DNA of 64,000 bases from positions 98,802 to 162,801 of the forward strand of contig DLHX01000018.1 of NCBI GenBank assembly GCA_002483465.1, read 5' to 3'. This document shows positions 1-7,915 of the stretch, one piece after another. Numbering within the stretch: position 1 is the stretch's first letter; each line of letters opens with the position of its first letter. The position numbers and the translations under genes were made by a program. The notes below the pieces were generated by a model. It was not told the origin of the DNA. It made no database searches and worked only from the letters and a program-made list of their open reading frames with translations. This stretch comes from Micavibrio sp. UBA7657 (GTDB lineage: Bacteria > Pseudomonadota > Alphaproteobacteria > Micavibrionales > Micavibrionaceae).

Positions 1-1284
1 GTTTCTTTCTCCAGCGGCGGCAATGTCCGCCGAGGCATTCGGATCGAGCGACGGATCAAGCGGAAGCTGAACAGCGCTGCCGCCATTCAGGACGATGGCC
101 TTCTGATCCTGGCTGACTGGCTGCTCGGAGCCGCCACGAATAGGAAGAACGAGAACACCGCGCGCGCCGTCATGCAGGATCTGTATATCGTCGTACAGGG
201 AGCCCACGCGCGTCGGCGACCACGTGATCGTCAGCGGGCAGGCCTGGATAGGTTCTAGCACCGTGGCGGCAAGACAGCCATCATCCTTGAAGCTGAGGCC
301 GTTATCGCTGCCGGAAATCCGGATGTCCTGAATCGTTACGGGCGCATCGCCCGCGTTAACGAGCGAAACGGTGATGGTCGAAGCCGTCATCACGCTTTCA
401 CCGAAATCGATTTCGCTTTGCGAAGCGACGAGTAAGCCGCGCCCCGGTACGGCCTGCGGGAACACTTCAGCTTTCGACACGCTCTCAGGTTTGAATTCAC
501 CGACGAGCGGCACACTCGTGAGCGCCGTAGGACCGCTGTGACGAACGACGAGCACGCCTGAAGAACGTCCTTTTGTTTTCGGTGACCATGAAACAATCGC
601 AATGCACGCCTGGCCGGGCTCAAGTTTTTTACACTCTGTTTTAAGCGCGTAACCGGACTGGTCGCTGGCGTCGATGCTTATTTCACTGATGTCGAGCGCG
701 GTAGAAGTGATGTTGCGAAGAATGACAGGTTCGGTGAGAGTCTGGCTTGCATCCATGTTGCCGAAATCAACTTCGGACGGGATTGCCTCGATATCACTCG
801 CGAGCGTTTCCGATCCTTCGCCGCCAGCCTCAACCTCGCCAGAGAGAGTCGCCGAGACGAGACGCGTTTTGCCGTTATGGGACATCAGCATTTCGACGCG
901 CCACGAACCGGCCTGCAGGCCTTTGACCGAAAGCGCGACCGCGCATTCTGCGCCGGGCGCAAGCGGTGCCTCTTCGCACTGGTTGAGTGCCACGTTGGCA
1001 GAAACCGTTGAAGACGGATAAAGACGGATCAAACCTGTTTCAACCGGCTGCCCGCCATCATTGCGGAAGCGGACAACGACCTGTGCGGTTGCGCCGGTTG
1101 GAACCGTGCCGCCATCGACCGCAGGAAGAACGGGAACGAGACCGCCACCGGCAGTAGCGCCATTTGCCGAACGGGCGCCCGGATCGTTAAAGCCCGAATA
1201 TTGCGCATACGCGTTTCCCGCCCCCAGTGAGAGAGCGAGCACACAAAGACTTAAATGAAAAATCCTAGAAATCTGCGGGCGCAT
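1..1284 (-). CDS. Secreted ASH/choice-of-anchor-D domain protein of a pilus locus (partial, 3' end missing)
   Basis: The frame is open for 428 codons from an ATG to the window edge, so the C-terminus is missing. Residues 1 to about 27 form a signal peptide (RISRIF-like n-region, LSLCVLALSLG core, AYA cleavage site). The rest is a run of immunoglobulin-like beta-sandwich units of the ASPM/SPD-2/Hydin (ASH) type. The signatures are VDFGNM near residue 170 and IDFGES near residue 290, followed by N-x-G, LEPGQAC or LEPIQAC, and WSP turns. Such modules are usually structural or adhesive and occur in secreted proteins. It lies 129 bases downstream of the secretin gene on the same strand and probably belongs to the same pilus locus, although a terminator hairpin separates the two. 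An exact role cannot be read from sequence. Confidence 0.75.
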   Translation of the reverse strand, partial: MRPQISRIFHLSLCVLALSLGAGNAYAQYSGFNDPGARSANGATAGGGLVPVLPAVDGGTVPTGATAQVVVRFRNDGGQPVETGLIRLYPSSTVSANVALNQCEEAPLAPGAECAVALSVKGLQAGSWRVEMLMSHNGKTRLVSATLSGEVEAGGEGSETLASDIEAIPSEVDFGNMDASQTLTEPVILRNITSTALDISEISIDASDQSGYALKTECKKLEPGQACIAIVSWSPKTKGRSSGVLVVRHSGPTALTSVPLVGEFKPESVSKAEVFPQAVPGRGLLVASQSEIDFGESVMTASTITVSLVNAGDAPVTIQDIRISGSDNGLSFKDDGCLAATVLEPIQACPLTITWSPTRVGSLYDDIQILHDGARGVLVLPIRGGSEQPVSQDQKAIVLNGGSAVQLPLDPSLDPNASADIAAAGERN

Positions 1285-1349
1285 GAAAGGACAGGCTGGA
1301 ATTAACAGAATACAGCGCCCCAAGAGCGCCGTTTCTCTGATTCTATCAT

Positions 1350-1389
1350 AAAAAAGAAAAAAGCCGGAGCCCTAAAAAGGGACCGGGCT
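1350..1389 (-). terminator. Rho-independent terminator after the secretin gene
   Basis: Read on the minus strand, a GC-rich stem (AGCCCGG-TCCCT paired with AGGG-CTCCGGCT, one or two bulges, TTTT loop) is followed directly by a T-rich run (TTTTTTCTTTTTT). It sits between the secretin stop and the start of the ASH-domain gene, so it would end or attenuate transcription before that gene. Confidence 0.7.
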
Positions 1390-1413
1390 TTATTTAATGT
1401 TTTGAATCAGATA

Positions 1414-2940
1414 CTAGCCGCCGGGATTTAACAGCGCATCCGGGATGGTGCCGCCATCAAATTCGTTTTCCCTAACTGCGGGCTGCGCGGAAGTGCCCGG
1501 GTCCATGGATGTCGGGGTCACGCCGCCAAGACCTTTATTCATCAATTCCTTATTATTTTCAGAAGTATAGACGATGACCTTTGGCTTCAGCAGGAAGACC
1601 AGTTCGGTATTGGTGACAGCGCCGCTGCGCGATGTGGCGATAATCGGCTCCTGGAATCCGGGGCCGGATTTGTCGAACTGGTCGTTTTCACGCACGAGGC
1701 CCGCGATCAGCAATGAATCACCGGGACGGATACGTATCTGAGTAGAAAGCTCGCGCTCGGTAGCGCGCGGCAGTTTCAGCGTCGTCCCGTCCGCCTCGAA
1801 GTCGTCAAAGCCCTGGAATTCCTGAAGCTCGATTTCCACGTTGCCGTAGATGGTTGCGTTATCCCACGCGCTGGCAATTGTCAGTGTGAAGCCCGTATCA
1901 ACAGAATCCGTTTCCGTTGAAACGGTTACTTCGCCGTCATCGACGGAACGGCTGAGGGACGAAACGTAGTTCACAGTATCGGCGGCGCGCAGCGAGGCTT
2001 TTGCGCCCGAAAGAACCGTGATCTGCGGCTGGGAAATGGTCTTCACCGCGCCGTAAGTGGAAATGAATTCAAAAACGTCTTCACCATCAAACGCTATATC
2101 GCCCGTCGATGGCAAACCGATACTGATCGGGCTATCCGCGCCCGATCCTCCGGGGAGGTCGATGCCCAGATTGAATTTTCCAAAATTTTCAATCTTTTGC
2201 CAATTAATACCCGTGGCATTATCGCTGTTGAGAGTTACCTCCCAGATATAAATTTCAAATACGATGAGGGCCGTATTGGAACGGATTTTCTGGAAGTAAC
2301 GCTCCGCGAGATTGGCTGTGCGGTTGGTCGCTTCGTAAATGATCGTGCGCGTGCCGGGCTCGGTGGTCGCGGCAGACCCCGTGATGGCCTGCAAACCTGT
2401 AGCCAACGCCGCGAGGATATCTGTTTCACCCCCGACCGGAGGGACCGTGACTGTAAAAGTCTGGGTTTCCTTGATGACCAGAATGCCATCCTCATATGCG
2501 CAGTAAAGATCGGCAAGGCCGCAAACACGCTCGACCACCTTGTTCAGCGGGCCGCGCAAGTTGGCCACGGTGATTGTACGGGTCAGGGCTTCGTTGGTTT
2601 CGAAAGCCAGCGGCAGCTCGTAATCGGCGAGAATAAGCTGGAGCGCACCGGCGAGCGTTTCCGATCGCAGCTCGAACGGCCCGACGATTTCATCAGGCAA
2701 CGAGTCTCCGCCTTCGGCTTCGGGTACAAGCACGTCACTGCCCAGCGGCAGATACAGCACGCTATCGGGCTTTTCATTAATGGCCTCAGGCCGCTCGTTC
2801 GCCATGGTCGGCGAAGGAATCTTGGCGTTGCGGGCGCCGGGAACATCCACCTGCGCGCAGGAGGCAAGAACCGAAAAAGCACAGGCCAGCACGGCGACCT
2901 TGCCGAAAGAACCTGTCTTATATTTGGGACCAAGGGACAT
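1414..2940 (-). CDS. pilN: Type IVb pilus secretin, PilN-like outer-membrane lipoprotein
   Basis: Outer-membrane pore for a type IVb pilus or related secretion machine. The N-terminus is a lipoprotein signal (core VAVLACAFSVLASC, lipobox LASC with Cys near residue 28), as in the R64 PilN/BfpB secretin family. Residues about 85-165 look like an STN-type N-domain (ELPLAFETNEAL, then ITVANLRGPLNKV). The C-terminal half has the secretin beta-domain (TYGAVKTISQPQITVLSGAKA, then the RIRPGDSLLIAGLV and ELVFLLKPKVIV signatures). Length is close to 508 residues, normal for the PilN group. An ATG overlapping the upstream stop (TGATG) was chosen over the GTG one codon earlier. The overlap implies translational coupling to the response regulator. 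The symbol is by family resemblance only. Confidence 0.82.
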   Translation of the reverse strand: MSLGPKYKTGSFGKVAVLACAFSVLASCAQVDVPGARNAKIPSPTMANERPEAINEKPDSVLYLPLGSDVLVPEAEGGDSLPDEIVGPFELRSETLAGALQLILADYELPLAFETNEALTRTITVANLRGPLNKVVERVCGLADLYCAYEDGILVIKETQTFTVTVPPVGGETDILAALATGLQAITGSAATTEPGTRTIIYEATNRTANLAERYFQKIRSNTALIVFEIYIWEVTLNSDNATGINWQKIENFGKFNLGIDLPGGSGADSPISIGLPSTGDIAFDGEDVFEFISTYGAVKTISQPQITVLSGAKASLRAADTVNYVSSLSRSVDDGEVTVSTETDSVDTGFTLTIASAWDNATIYGNVEIELQEFQGFDDFEADGTTLKLPRATERELSTQIRIRPGDSLLIAGLVRENDQFDKSGPGFQEPIIATSRSGAVTNTELVFLLKPKVIVYTSENNKELMNKGLGGVTPTSMDPGTSAQPAVRENEFDGGTIPDALLNPGG

Positions 2941-3335
2941 CACGAGGCGCGTTCCTGGGAATGGAGAGTTCGAGTTACCGTCTTCACCAGCCTATCGCGC
3001 TGGACGGGTTTCATCAAGACCGCCACAACACCCCATTTGTTTGCCTCACTCAAAAGATCGGGATTATTGTCACCGGTGACCAAAATAACCGGGGTTTCGA
3101 TGTCGCGGGCGCGGGTGGCGCGGATAAATTCAAAGCCATCAATCGGCTCCATGCGGACATCGACTATAGCCATGGCGATATCTGGCTTCATTTCCGCCAG
3201 AGCAACGTTGCCGTCACGGGCCTCAACGGCCTCAAACCCCGCCTCATCAAGAAAACGGATGATCTGCATGCGCACGAAATCGTTATCCTCGACCACGAGT
3301 ATCTTTTTCCTGACTGCCTGGGAGTCCGCCATCAT
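2940..3335 (-). CDS. Single-domain CheY-like response regulator
   Basis: A stand-alone receiver domain of 131 residues with no output domain. The acidic pair ED at residues 16-17, the phosphoacceptor Asp59 (AIVDVRM), a Thr in VILVTGD and Lys in LMKPV are all present, so it should be phosphorylatable. Its stop codon overlaps the secretin ATG (TGATG), so the two proteins are likely co-translated and the regulator may control pilus assembly or function. The partner kinase is not adjacent. Two consecutive ATG codons could serve as start. Confidence 0.85.
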   Translation of the reverse strand: MMADSQAVRKKILVVEDNDFVRMQIIRFLDEAGFEAVEARDGNVALAEMKPDIAMAIVDVRMEPIDGFEFIRATRARDIETPVILVTGDNNPDLLSEANKWGVVAVLMKPVQRDRLVKTVTRTLHSQERAS

Positions 3336-3479
3336 AACCTTGTAAATGAAACATCAGGCCCGGCGAAAACCGGCCCTGTTTTAACGAGAAGAATTGCTTC
3401 ATTTTAAACCAAAATCCACCAATTAAACACCCCCAAACATCCCGTTGTAGTTATACACACAGTATTCTAATCTAGGATT

Positions 3480-3992
3480 ATGTTCGAGATTATCGCCGTT
3501 CTTGCCATTCCGACCGCCCTTATCCTCCTTACCATTCTTTCCGTCATCGACCTCAGGGACGGGTTGCTGCCCAACGAATATGTGATGGGGCTGGCGATGG
3601 CGGGAGCTGTTTTTCACCTCGCCACCGCGTGGCATTATCTGAGCCTGCAGGATATGGCGCTGGGCGGGTTCATCGGCGCAGGATTTTTGTATCTGGTCAG
3701 GGAGATCGCCAATAAAATTTACAAGCAGGATGCGCTTGGGTTAGGCGATGTAAAGTTGCTGGGCGCTGCCGGGATATGGCTTGGGCCCTACTATATTCTT
3801 CTGGCGTTAACCGCAGGGGCGTTTGCGGGATTGCTGCACGGGCTTGGGTTGGCGCTGCAGATGAAAAGCGTAACGGGTGCCATGCCAAGAATGAACGCGC
3901 TGTCCCTGCCCGCCGGGCCGGGTTTTGCGGTTGGAATGGTTATCGCAGGGATAATGCAGTTTCATGACTTGATGCAGGTTTTATGGCCATGA
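3480..3992 (+). CDS. cpaA: Prepilin peptidase, A24 family (CpaA/TadV type)
   Basis: Inner-membrane aspartic peptidase that cleaves the leader of pilins. At 170 residues it matches the short CpaA/TadV type without the N-terminal methylase domain. The two catalytic Asp motifs are visible: VIDLRDGLLPN near residue 24 and the GLGDVKLLGA (GxGD) motif near residue 83. Several hydrophobic segments surround them (LAIPTALILLTILSV at the N-terminus, LALTAGAFAGLLHGLG, GFAVGMVIAGIM). It is divergent from the response regulator-secretin pair, so both transcripts probably supply one pilus system. Its 3' end overlaps the CoA-transferase start, although that gene is unrelated in function. Confidence 0.85.
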   Translation: MFEIIAVLAIPTALILLTILSVIDLRDGLLPNEYVMGLAMAGAVFHLATAWHYLSLQDMALGGFIGAGFLYLVREIANKIYKQDALGLGDVKLLGAAGIWLGPYYILLALTAGAFAGLLHGLGLALQMKSVTGAMPRMNALSLPAGPGFAVGMVIAGIMQFHDLMQVLWP

Positions 3993-5227
3993 CAAAAAAA
4001 TCGCTCGAAAATATCCGCGTCCTCGATCTGAGCCGCGTGCTGGCTGGACCGTATTGCACGCAGATGCTCGGCGATCTCGGCGCGGAGATTATCAAGATTG
4101 AAAAACCGGGCAGCGGTGACGACACGCGTTTCTGGGGCCCTCCCTTTCTCAAAGATAAAGACGGGAATGACACGAGCGAGAGCGCTTATTACCTCTCGAT
4201 CAACCGCAATAAAAAATCGGTCGCAGTCGATATCAGCACAAAAGAGGGACAAGAGATAATCCATAAACTGCTGGAAAATTCAGATGTGCTGATCGAGAAT
4301 TTCAAGGTCGGTGGTTTGAAAAAATACGGGCTTTCCTATGACGACCTGGAAAAGAAATATCCGAAGCTTGTTTACTGCTCGATCACGGGCTTCGGCCAGA
4401 GCGGGCCGCTGGCGGAAGAGCCGGGTTACGATCTGATGGCGCAGGCGATGGCGGGATTGATGGCGTGCACGGGCGAGCCGGATGGTGCGCCGATGAAAGT
4501 CGGCGTTGCGCTCAGCGATATCATCACCGGCCTGCATGCCGCGATTGGAATTCTGGCAGCGCTGAATTCACGTGAACAAACCGGCGAAGGCCAGATGGTT
4601 GATGTCGCGCTGGTCGATTGCACGCTCGCCTCACTCACCAATCTCGCACAATATTTTTTGACGAGCGGTAAGCCCGCGCCGCGTCAAGGTAACGCGCATT
4701 CAACAATCGTTCCCTACCAGGCTTTAGAGACTCAGAACGGTTACATCGTCGTGGCGGTGGGCAACAACGAGCAGTTCGCACGCTTCTGCAAAATTCTGGG
4801 GCACGCGGAATGGGCGAAAGATGAACGCTTTGCGAAAAATACGGCGCGCGTCATGAACCGCACAATTTTAATTCCGATGATCGAAAAAGAAATGAAGAAA
4901 AAAACTTCTGCTGCCTGGATCGAGGAAATGCGTGGCGCGGATGTGCCGGCCGGGCCGGTCAATCGCATGGACGAGGTGTTTGCGGTGGAGCAGACAAAGC
5001 ACCGCGGCATGGAAATTTCCATGGATCATGTCGCTACGCCGAAATCCATAAAACTGGTCGGCAGCCCCCTTAAACTCTCGAAAATGCCTGTTTCTTATGA
5101 GTTTGCACCGCCCGTACTGGGGCAGGATACGCAGGAAGTGCTTGAAAAAGTGCTGAATTTAAGCGCAGATAAGCTGGCCGGGCTGGAAAAATCCGGCGTT
5201 ATTGAAAGAGCGAAGTTGAAAAAATGA
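3983..5227 (+). CDS. Family III CoA-transferase (CaiB/BaiF type)
   Basis: Transfers CoA between carboxylic acids. The N-terminal signature LDLSRVLAGPYCTQMLGDLGAEIIKIE is typical of the CaiB/BaiF/formyl-CoA transferase family. The catalytic Asp is expected at residue 150 in EEPGYDLMAQAMAGL. Length (414) and the C-terminal PVNRMDEVFAVEQ segment fit. The substrate cannot be deduced; in alphaproteobacteria such proteins serve various acyl-CoA pathways. A second in-frame ATG six bases downstream forms an ATGA overlap with the cpaA stop and may be the real start. The stop overlaps pyrB as ATGA, so it heads a co-translated plus-strand run. Confidence 0.85.
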   Translation: MAMTKKSLENIRVLDLSRVLAGPYCTQMLGDLGAEIIKIEKPGSGDDTRFWGPPFLKDKDGNDTSESAYYLSINRNKKSVAVDISTKEGQEIIHKLLENSDVLIENFKVGGLKKYGLSYDDLEKKYPKLVYCSITGFGQSGPLAEEPGYDLMAQAMAGLMACTGEPDGAPMKVGVALSDIITGLHAAIGILAALNSREQTGEGQMVDVALVDCTLASLTNLAQYFLTSGKPAPRQGNAHSTIVPYQALETQNGYIVVAVGNNEQFARFCKILGHAEWAKDERFAKNTARVMNRTILIPMIEKEMKKKTSAAWIEEMRGADVPAGPVNRMDEVFAVEQTKHRGMEISMDHVATPKSIKLVGSPLKLSKMPVSYEFAPPVLGQDTQEVLEKVLNLSADKLAGLEKSGVIERAKLKK

Positions 5228-6135
5228 AACATCTCCTGGGCATCGGCGATTTGAGCAAGGATGAAATAGAAGAGCTTCTTAACCGCGCCGATTATTATTC
5301 CCGCGCGATTGGCGAAGGAAAGTGGGATCGCGAAAAGCTCAAAGATAAAGTCATCCTGACGCTGTTCTTCGAAGCGTCCACGCGCACGCTCACCTCGTTC
5401 ATCATCGCCGCCAAGCGCCTTGGTGCGGGCGTCGTGACATGGAATCCAGATACAAGCTCGCTCTCCAAGGGCGAAAGTTTTCTCGACACGATCGACACGC
5501 TGAACGCGATGCGTCCCGACGCGGTGATTATCCGCCATAGCGAATATGGCGCGCCGGGTTTTGTCGCCAAGCGCGCGGACTGCCCGGTGATCAATGGCGG
5601 CGACAGCTGGCGCGAACACCCGACGCAGGCGCTGCTCGATGCGCTGACCTTGAAACATCACTTCGGTAAACTGGAAGGACTCACGTTGGCGATCATCGGC
5701 GATATCGCGCACAGCCGTGTTGCTGCATCGAACATGATTTTGCTGCGGCAGTTCGGCGTCAATGTCCGCGTGATTGCGCCCAAAACACTGATGCCGGAGA
5801 AACTGCCCGCCGAAGGGATCGAGCGATACAACAGCCTCGCCGATGGCCTTAAGGGCGTCGATGCCGTGATGACCATCCGCCTGCAGAAAGAGCGCATGCA
5901 GAAAAGCCTGATTGAATCCGACACGGCTTATTTCAACGAGTTCGGCCTGAAGCGTTCCGTCGTCGATGCGTACTGCCCCAAGGCCGTGATCCTCGATCCC
6001 GGCCCGCTGGTGCGCGGCGTTCACATTTCCGACGACATCGCGGAAGACCCGGACCGCAGTCTTATTCTCAAACAGGTCGCGAATGGCATCCCCGTGCGCA
6101 TGGCCGTGTTAGACAGGCTGATCGGCGATGTTTGA
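5224..6135 (+). CDS. pyrB: Aspartate carbamoyltransferase catalytic subunit
   Basis: Condenses carbamoyl phosphate with L-aspartate, the committed step of pyrimidine synthesis. The carbamoyl-phosphate loop FFEASTRTLTSF (STRT), the GDSWREHPTQALLD motif and the IIGDIAHSRVAASN Rossmann segment are all present, and the length of 303 residues is normal. The start is coupled to the preceding gene by ATGA. In many alphaproteobacteria pyrC lies directly downstream; here plsY follows immediately with an 8-base overlap and no dihydroorotase gene intervenes. Confidence 0.95.
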   Translation: MKHLLGIGDLSKDEIEELLNRADYYSRAIGEGKWDREKLKDKVILTLFFEASTRTLTSFIIAAKRLGAGVVTWNPDTSSLSKGESFLDTIDTLNAMRPDAVIIRHSEYGAPGFVAKRADCPVINGGDSWREHPTQALLDALTLKHHFGKLEGLTLAIIGDIAHSRVAASNMILLRQFGVNVRVIAPKTLMPEKLPAEGIERYNSLADGLKGVDAVMTIRLQKERMQKSLIESDTAYFNEFGLKRSVVDAYCPKAVILDPGPLVRGVHISDDIAEDPDRSLILKQVANGIPVRMAVLDRLIGDV

Positions 6136-6799
6136 TTATATCATCGTAGGAATTATCGGTTACCTGATCGGCTCGATCCCGTTTGGATTTCTGCTGACGA
6201 AATACGCAGGCTACGGCGATATACGCTCCATCGGCTCGGGTAATATCGGCGCGACGAATGTCCTGCGCACCGGCAACAAGCGGCTAGCTCTGCTGACGTT
6301 ATTACTGGATGGCGGAAAAGGCGCGGCGGCAGTTTACCTCGCGCAACTGGCGATGACATACGATGCATCGCTCTATGCCGCCGTCGGCGCGTTCCTTGGT
6401 CACCTGTTTCCTGTCTGGCTGAAATTCAAGGGCGGCAAGGGCGTGGCGACGACAATCGGTATTTTTCTCGCGTTGCTTCCGCAACTCGGTTTCACCGTCA
6501 TTCTGATCTGGCTATCGGTAGCGCTTATTTTCCGCATGTCGTCGCTGGCGGCGCTGGTTGCAGTCGGGCTTTCCCCGGCCATCGCGTGGTATCTCACCAA
6601 GGATTACACAAGCACGGTGGTTTCGCCGGACGGATCCACCATATGGTACGTCAACAGTCACGTCGATTTCCTGCCTTATATATGCGCCTTCATGGCCGTA
6701 TTGGTTTTTTACAAACACAAAGAAAACATTCTGCGTCTTCTGAAAGGCCAAGAGCCAAAAATCGGGAAGAAGAATGACCCTGCCAAAACGACAGGCTGA
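6128..6799 (+). CDS. plsY: Glycerol-3-phosphate acyltransferase PlsY
   Basis: Integral membrane enzyme that transfers acyl from acyl-phosphate to glycerol-3-phosphate, the first step of phospholipid synthesis. The three family motifs are visible: GSIPFGFLLTK near residue 15, GSGNIGATNVLR near residue 37 and the FKGGKGVATTIG stretch near residue 100, with about five hydrophobic helices. Length (223) is slightly above the usual 200 because of a longer loop before the last helix (YTSTVVSPDGS) and a charged tail. It overlaps pyrB upstream and dprA downstream (26 bases). Confidence 0.95.
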   Translation: MFDYIIVGIIGYLIGSIPFGFLLTKYAGYGDIRSIGSGNIGATNVLRTGNKRLALLTLLLDGGKGAAAVYLAQLAMTYDASLYAAVGAFLGHLFPVWLKFKGGKGVATTIGIFLALLPQLGFTVILIWLSVALIFRMSSLAALVAVGLSPAIAWYLTKDYTSTVVSPDGSTIWYVNSHVDFLPYICAFMAVLVFYKHKENILRLLKGQEPKIGKKNDPAKTTG

Positions 6800-7910
6800 G
6801 ACGGTTTCTCTCGCTGAAAAATTAAGCTGGCTGCGCCTTGCCCGGACGGAAAATGTCGGGCCGATGACATTTTACAGGCTTGTGGACGCTTACGGCTCAC
6901 CGGAGCGCGCGCTTGAAAGACTGCCGGAACTCTCAAGACGCGGCGGGCGATCAAAACCGCTGAAGGCGCCGGATCAATCTTCAATCGAGCGTGAATATGA
7001 AGCGCTGCGGAAAATCGGCGGCGATATCGTCACCGCGGGAGAAGAATCCTATCCCCTCTCCCTCGCCGCAATCGACGACGCGCCGCCGGTAATTTCAATT
7101 CTGGGCAATATCGATCTCGCGCACCGAGGCTGTGTTGGCGTGGTGGGCGCGCGGAACTCCTCGCTTAATGGGCGAAAGTTCGCGGAAAAAATTTCGCGCG
7201 ACCTTGGCGAAAGCGGACAGGTTATCGTCTCGGGCCTCGCTCGCGGCATCGATACCGCCGCGCATGCGGGCTCACTGAAAACCGGGACGATTGCCGTCGT
7301 CGCGGGCGGGATCGACATCATTTATCCCGAGGAAAATAAAAATCTTTACCAACAGATCAAGGAACAGGGCCTGATTATCGCCGAAAGTCCGCTCGGCGTG
7401 CCGCCGGTCGCGCAGAGTTTTCCGCGCCGCAACCGCATCGTTTCGGGTCTCTCAAAAGGGGTGGTCGTAATCGAGGCGACAATGCGCTCCGGGTCCCTGA
7501 TTACCGCGCGTCTTGCCGGGGAACAAGGGCGCGATGTTTATGCCGTTCCGGGCCACCCGTTCGACCCTCGCGCGCAAGGGGCTAACCACCTGATCCGCGA
7601 GGGCGCCACCCTTATAAGGAGTGCCGATGATATCCTCGAGGCTATACGGTCCTTCTCCGGCCAGACGATGCGGGAGCCAAAAGCGCCCGAACCGCGCTTC
7701 CAAAGCCCTATTCCAGAGGATTTTGAGCCACCCGAAAACGCCACTGAGACCATCCTAGGGCATCTGTCCTTCTCCCCCGTGGCGGTTGACGAACTGATCC
7801 GAACCTGTCTATTAAGCATTTCAGCGGTACAGACGGTACTGCTGGAAATGGAGCTGGCGGGCCGGGTAAAGCGTCATCCCGGTAATAAAGTCAGCCTGAT
7901 ACAGGAATAA
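6774..7910 (+). CDS. dprA: DNA-processing protein DprA
   Basis: Loads RecA onto incoming single-stranded DNA during transformation or recombination. The Rossmann-like DprA/Smf core is clear: GVVGARNSSLNGR, IVSGLARGIDTAAH, and later PRRNRIVSGLSKGVVVIEA with GSLITARLA. The C-terminal 60 residues look like the DprA winged helix (LSFSPVAVDELIRTC). The N-terminal WLRLARTENVGPMTFYRLV is the SAM-like domain. Length (378) is typical. The reading frame starts inside plsY, preceded by GAAGAAG as a probable ribosome site, and its end carries the ribosome site for topA. Confidence 0.94.
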   Translation: MTLPKRQAETVSLAEKLSWLRLARTENVGPMTFYRLVDAYGSPERALERLPELSRRGGRSKPLKAPDQSSIEREYEALRKIGGDIVTAGEESYPLSLAAIDDAPPVISILGNIDLAHRGCVGVVGARNSSLNGRKFAEKISRDLGESGQVIVSGLARGIDTAAHAGSLKTGTIAVVAGGIDIIYPEENKNLYQQIKEQGLIIAESPLGVPPVAQSFPRRNRIVSGLSKGVVVIEATMRSGSLITARLAGEQGRDVYAVPGHPFDPRAQGANHLIREGATLIRSADDILEAIRSFSGQTMREPKAPEPRFQSPIPEDFEPPENATETILGHLSFSPVAVDELIRTCLLSISAVQTVLLEMELAGRVKRHPGNKVSLIQE

Positions 7911-7915
7911 ATCGA

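Noticed and set aside
2197..3345. 382-codon open frame on the plus strand
   Set aside because: Antisense to the secretin and response regulator, which have clear family motifs; the product is Arg/Gly-rich and unlike any protein family.
3354..3380. Hairpin CAGGCCCGG/CCGGCCCTG followed by TTTT
   Set aside because: It looks like a terminator but lies in the divergent control region before two gene starts, with one mismatch and a short T-run; role unclear.
5095..6024. 309-codon open frame on the minus strand
   Set aside because: Mirror of pyrB; composition (His/Arg/Asp-rich) is typical of an antisense frame in GC-rich coding DNA.
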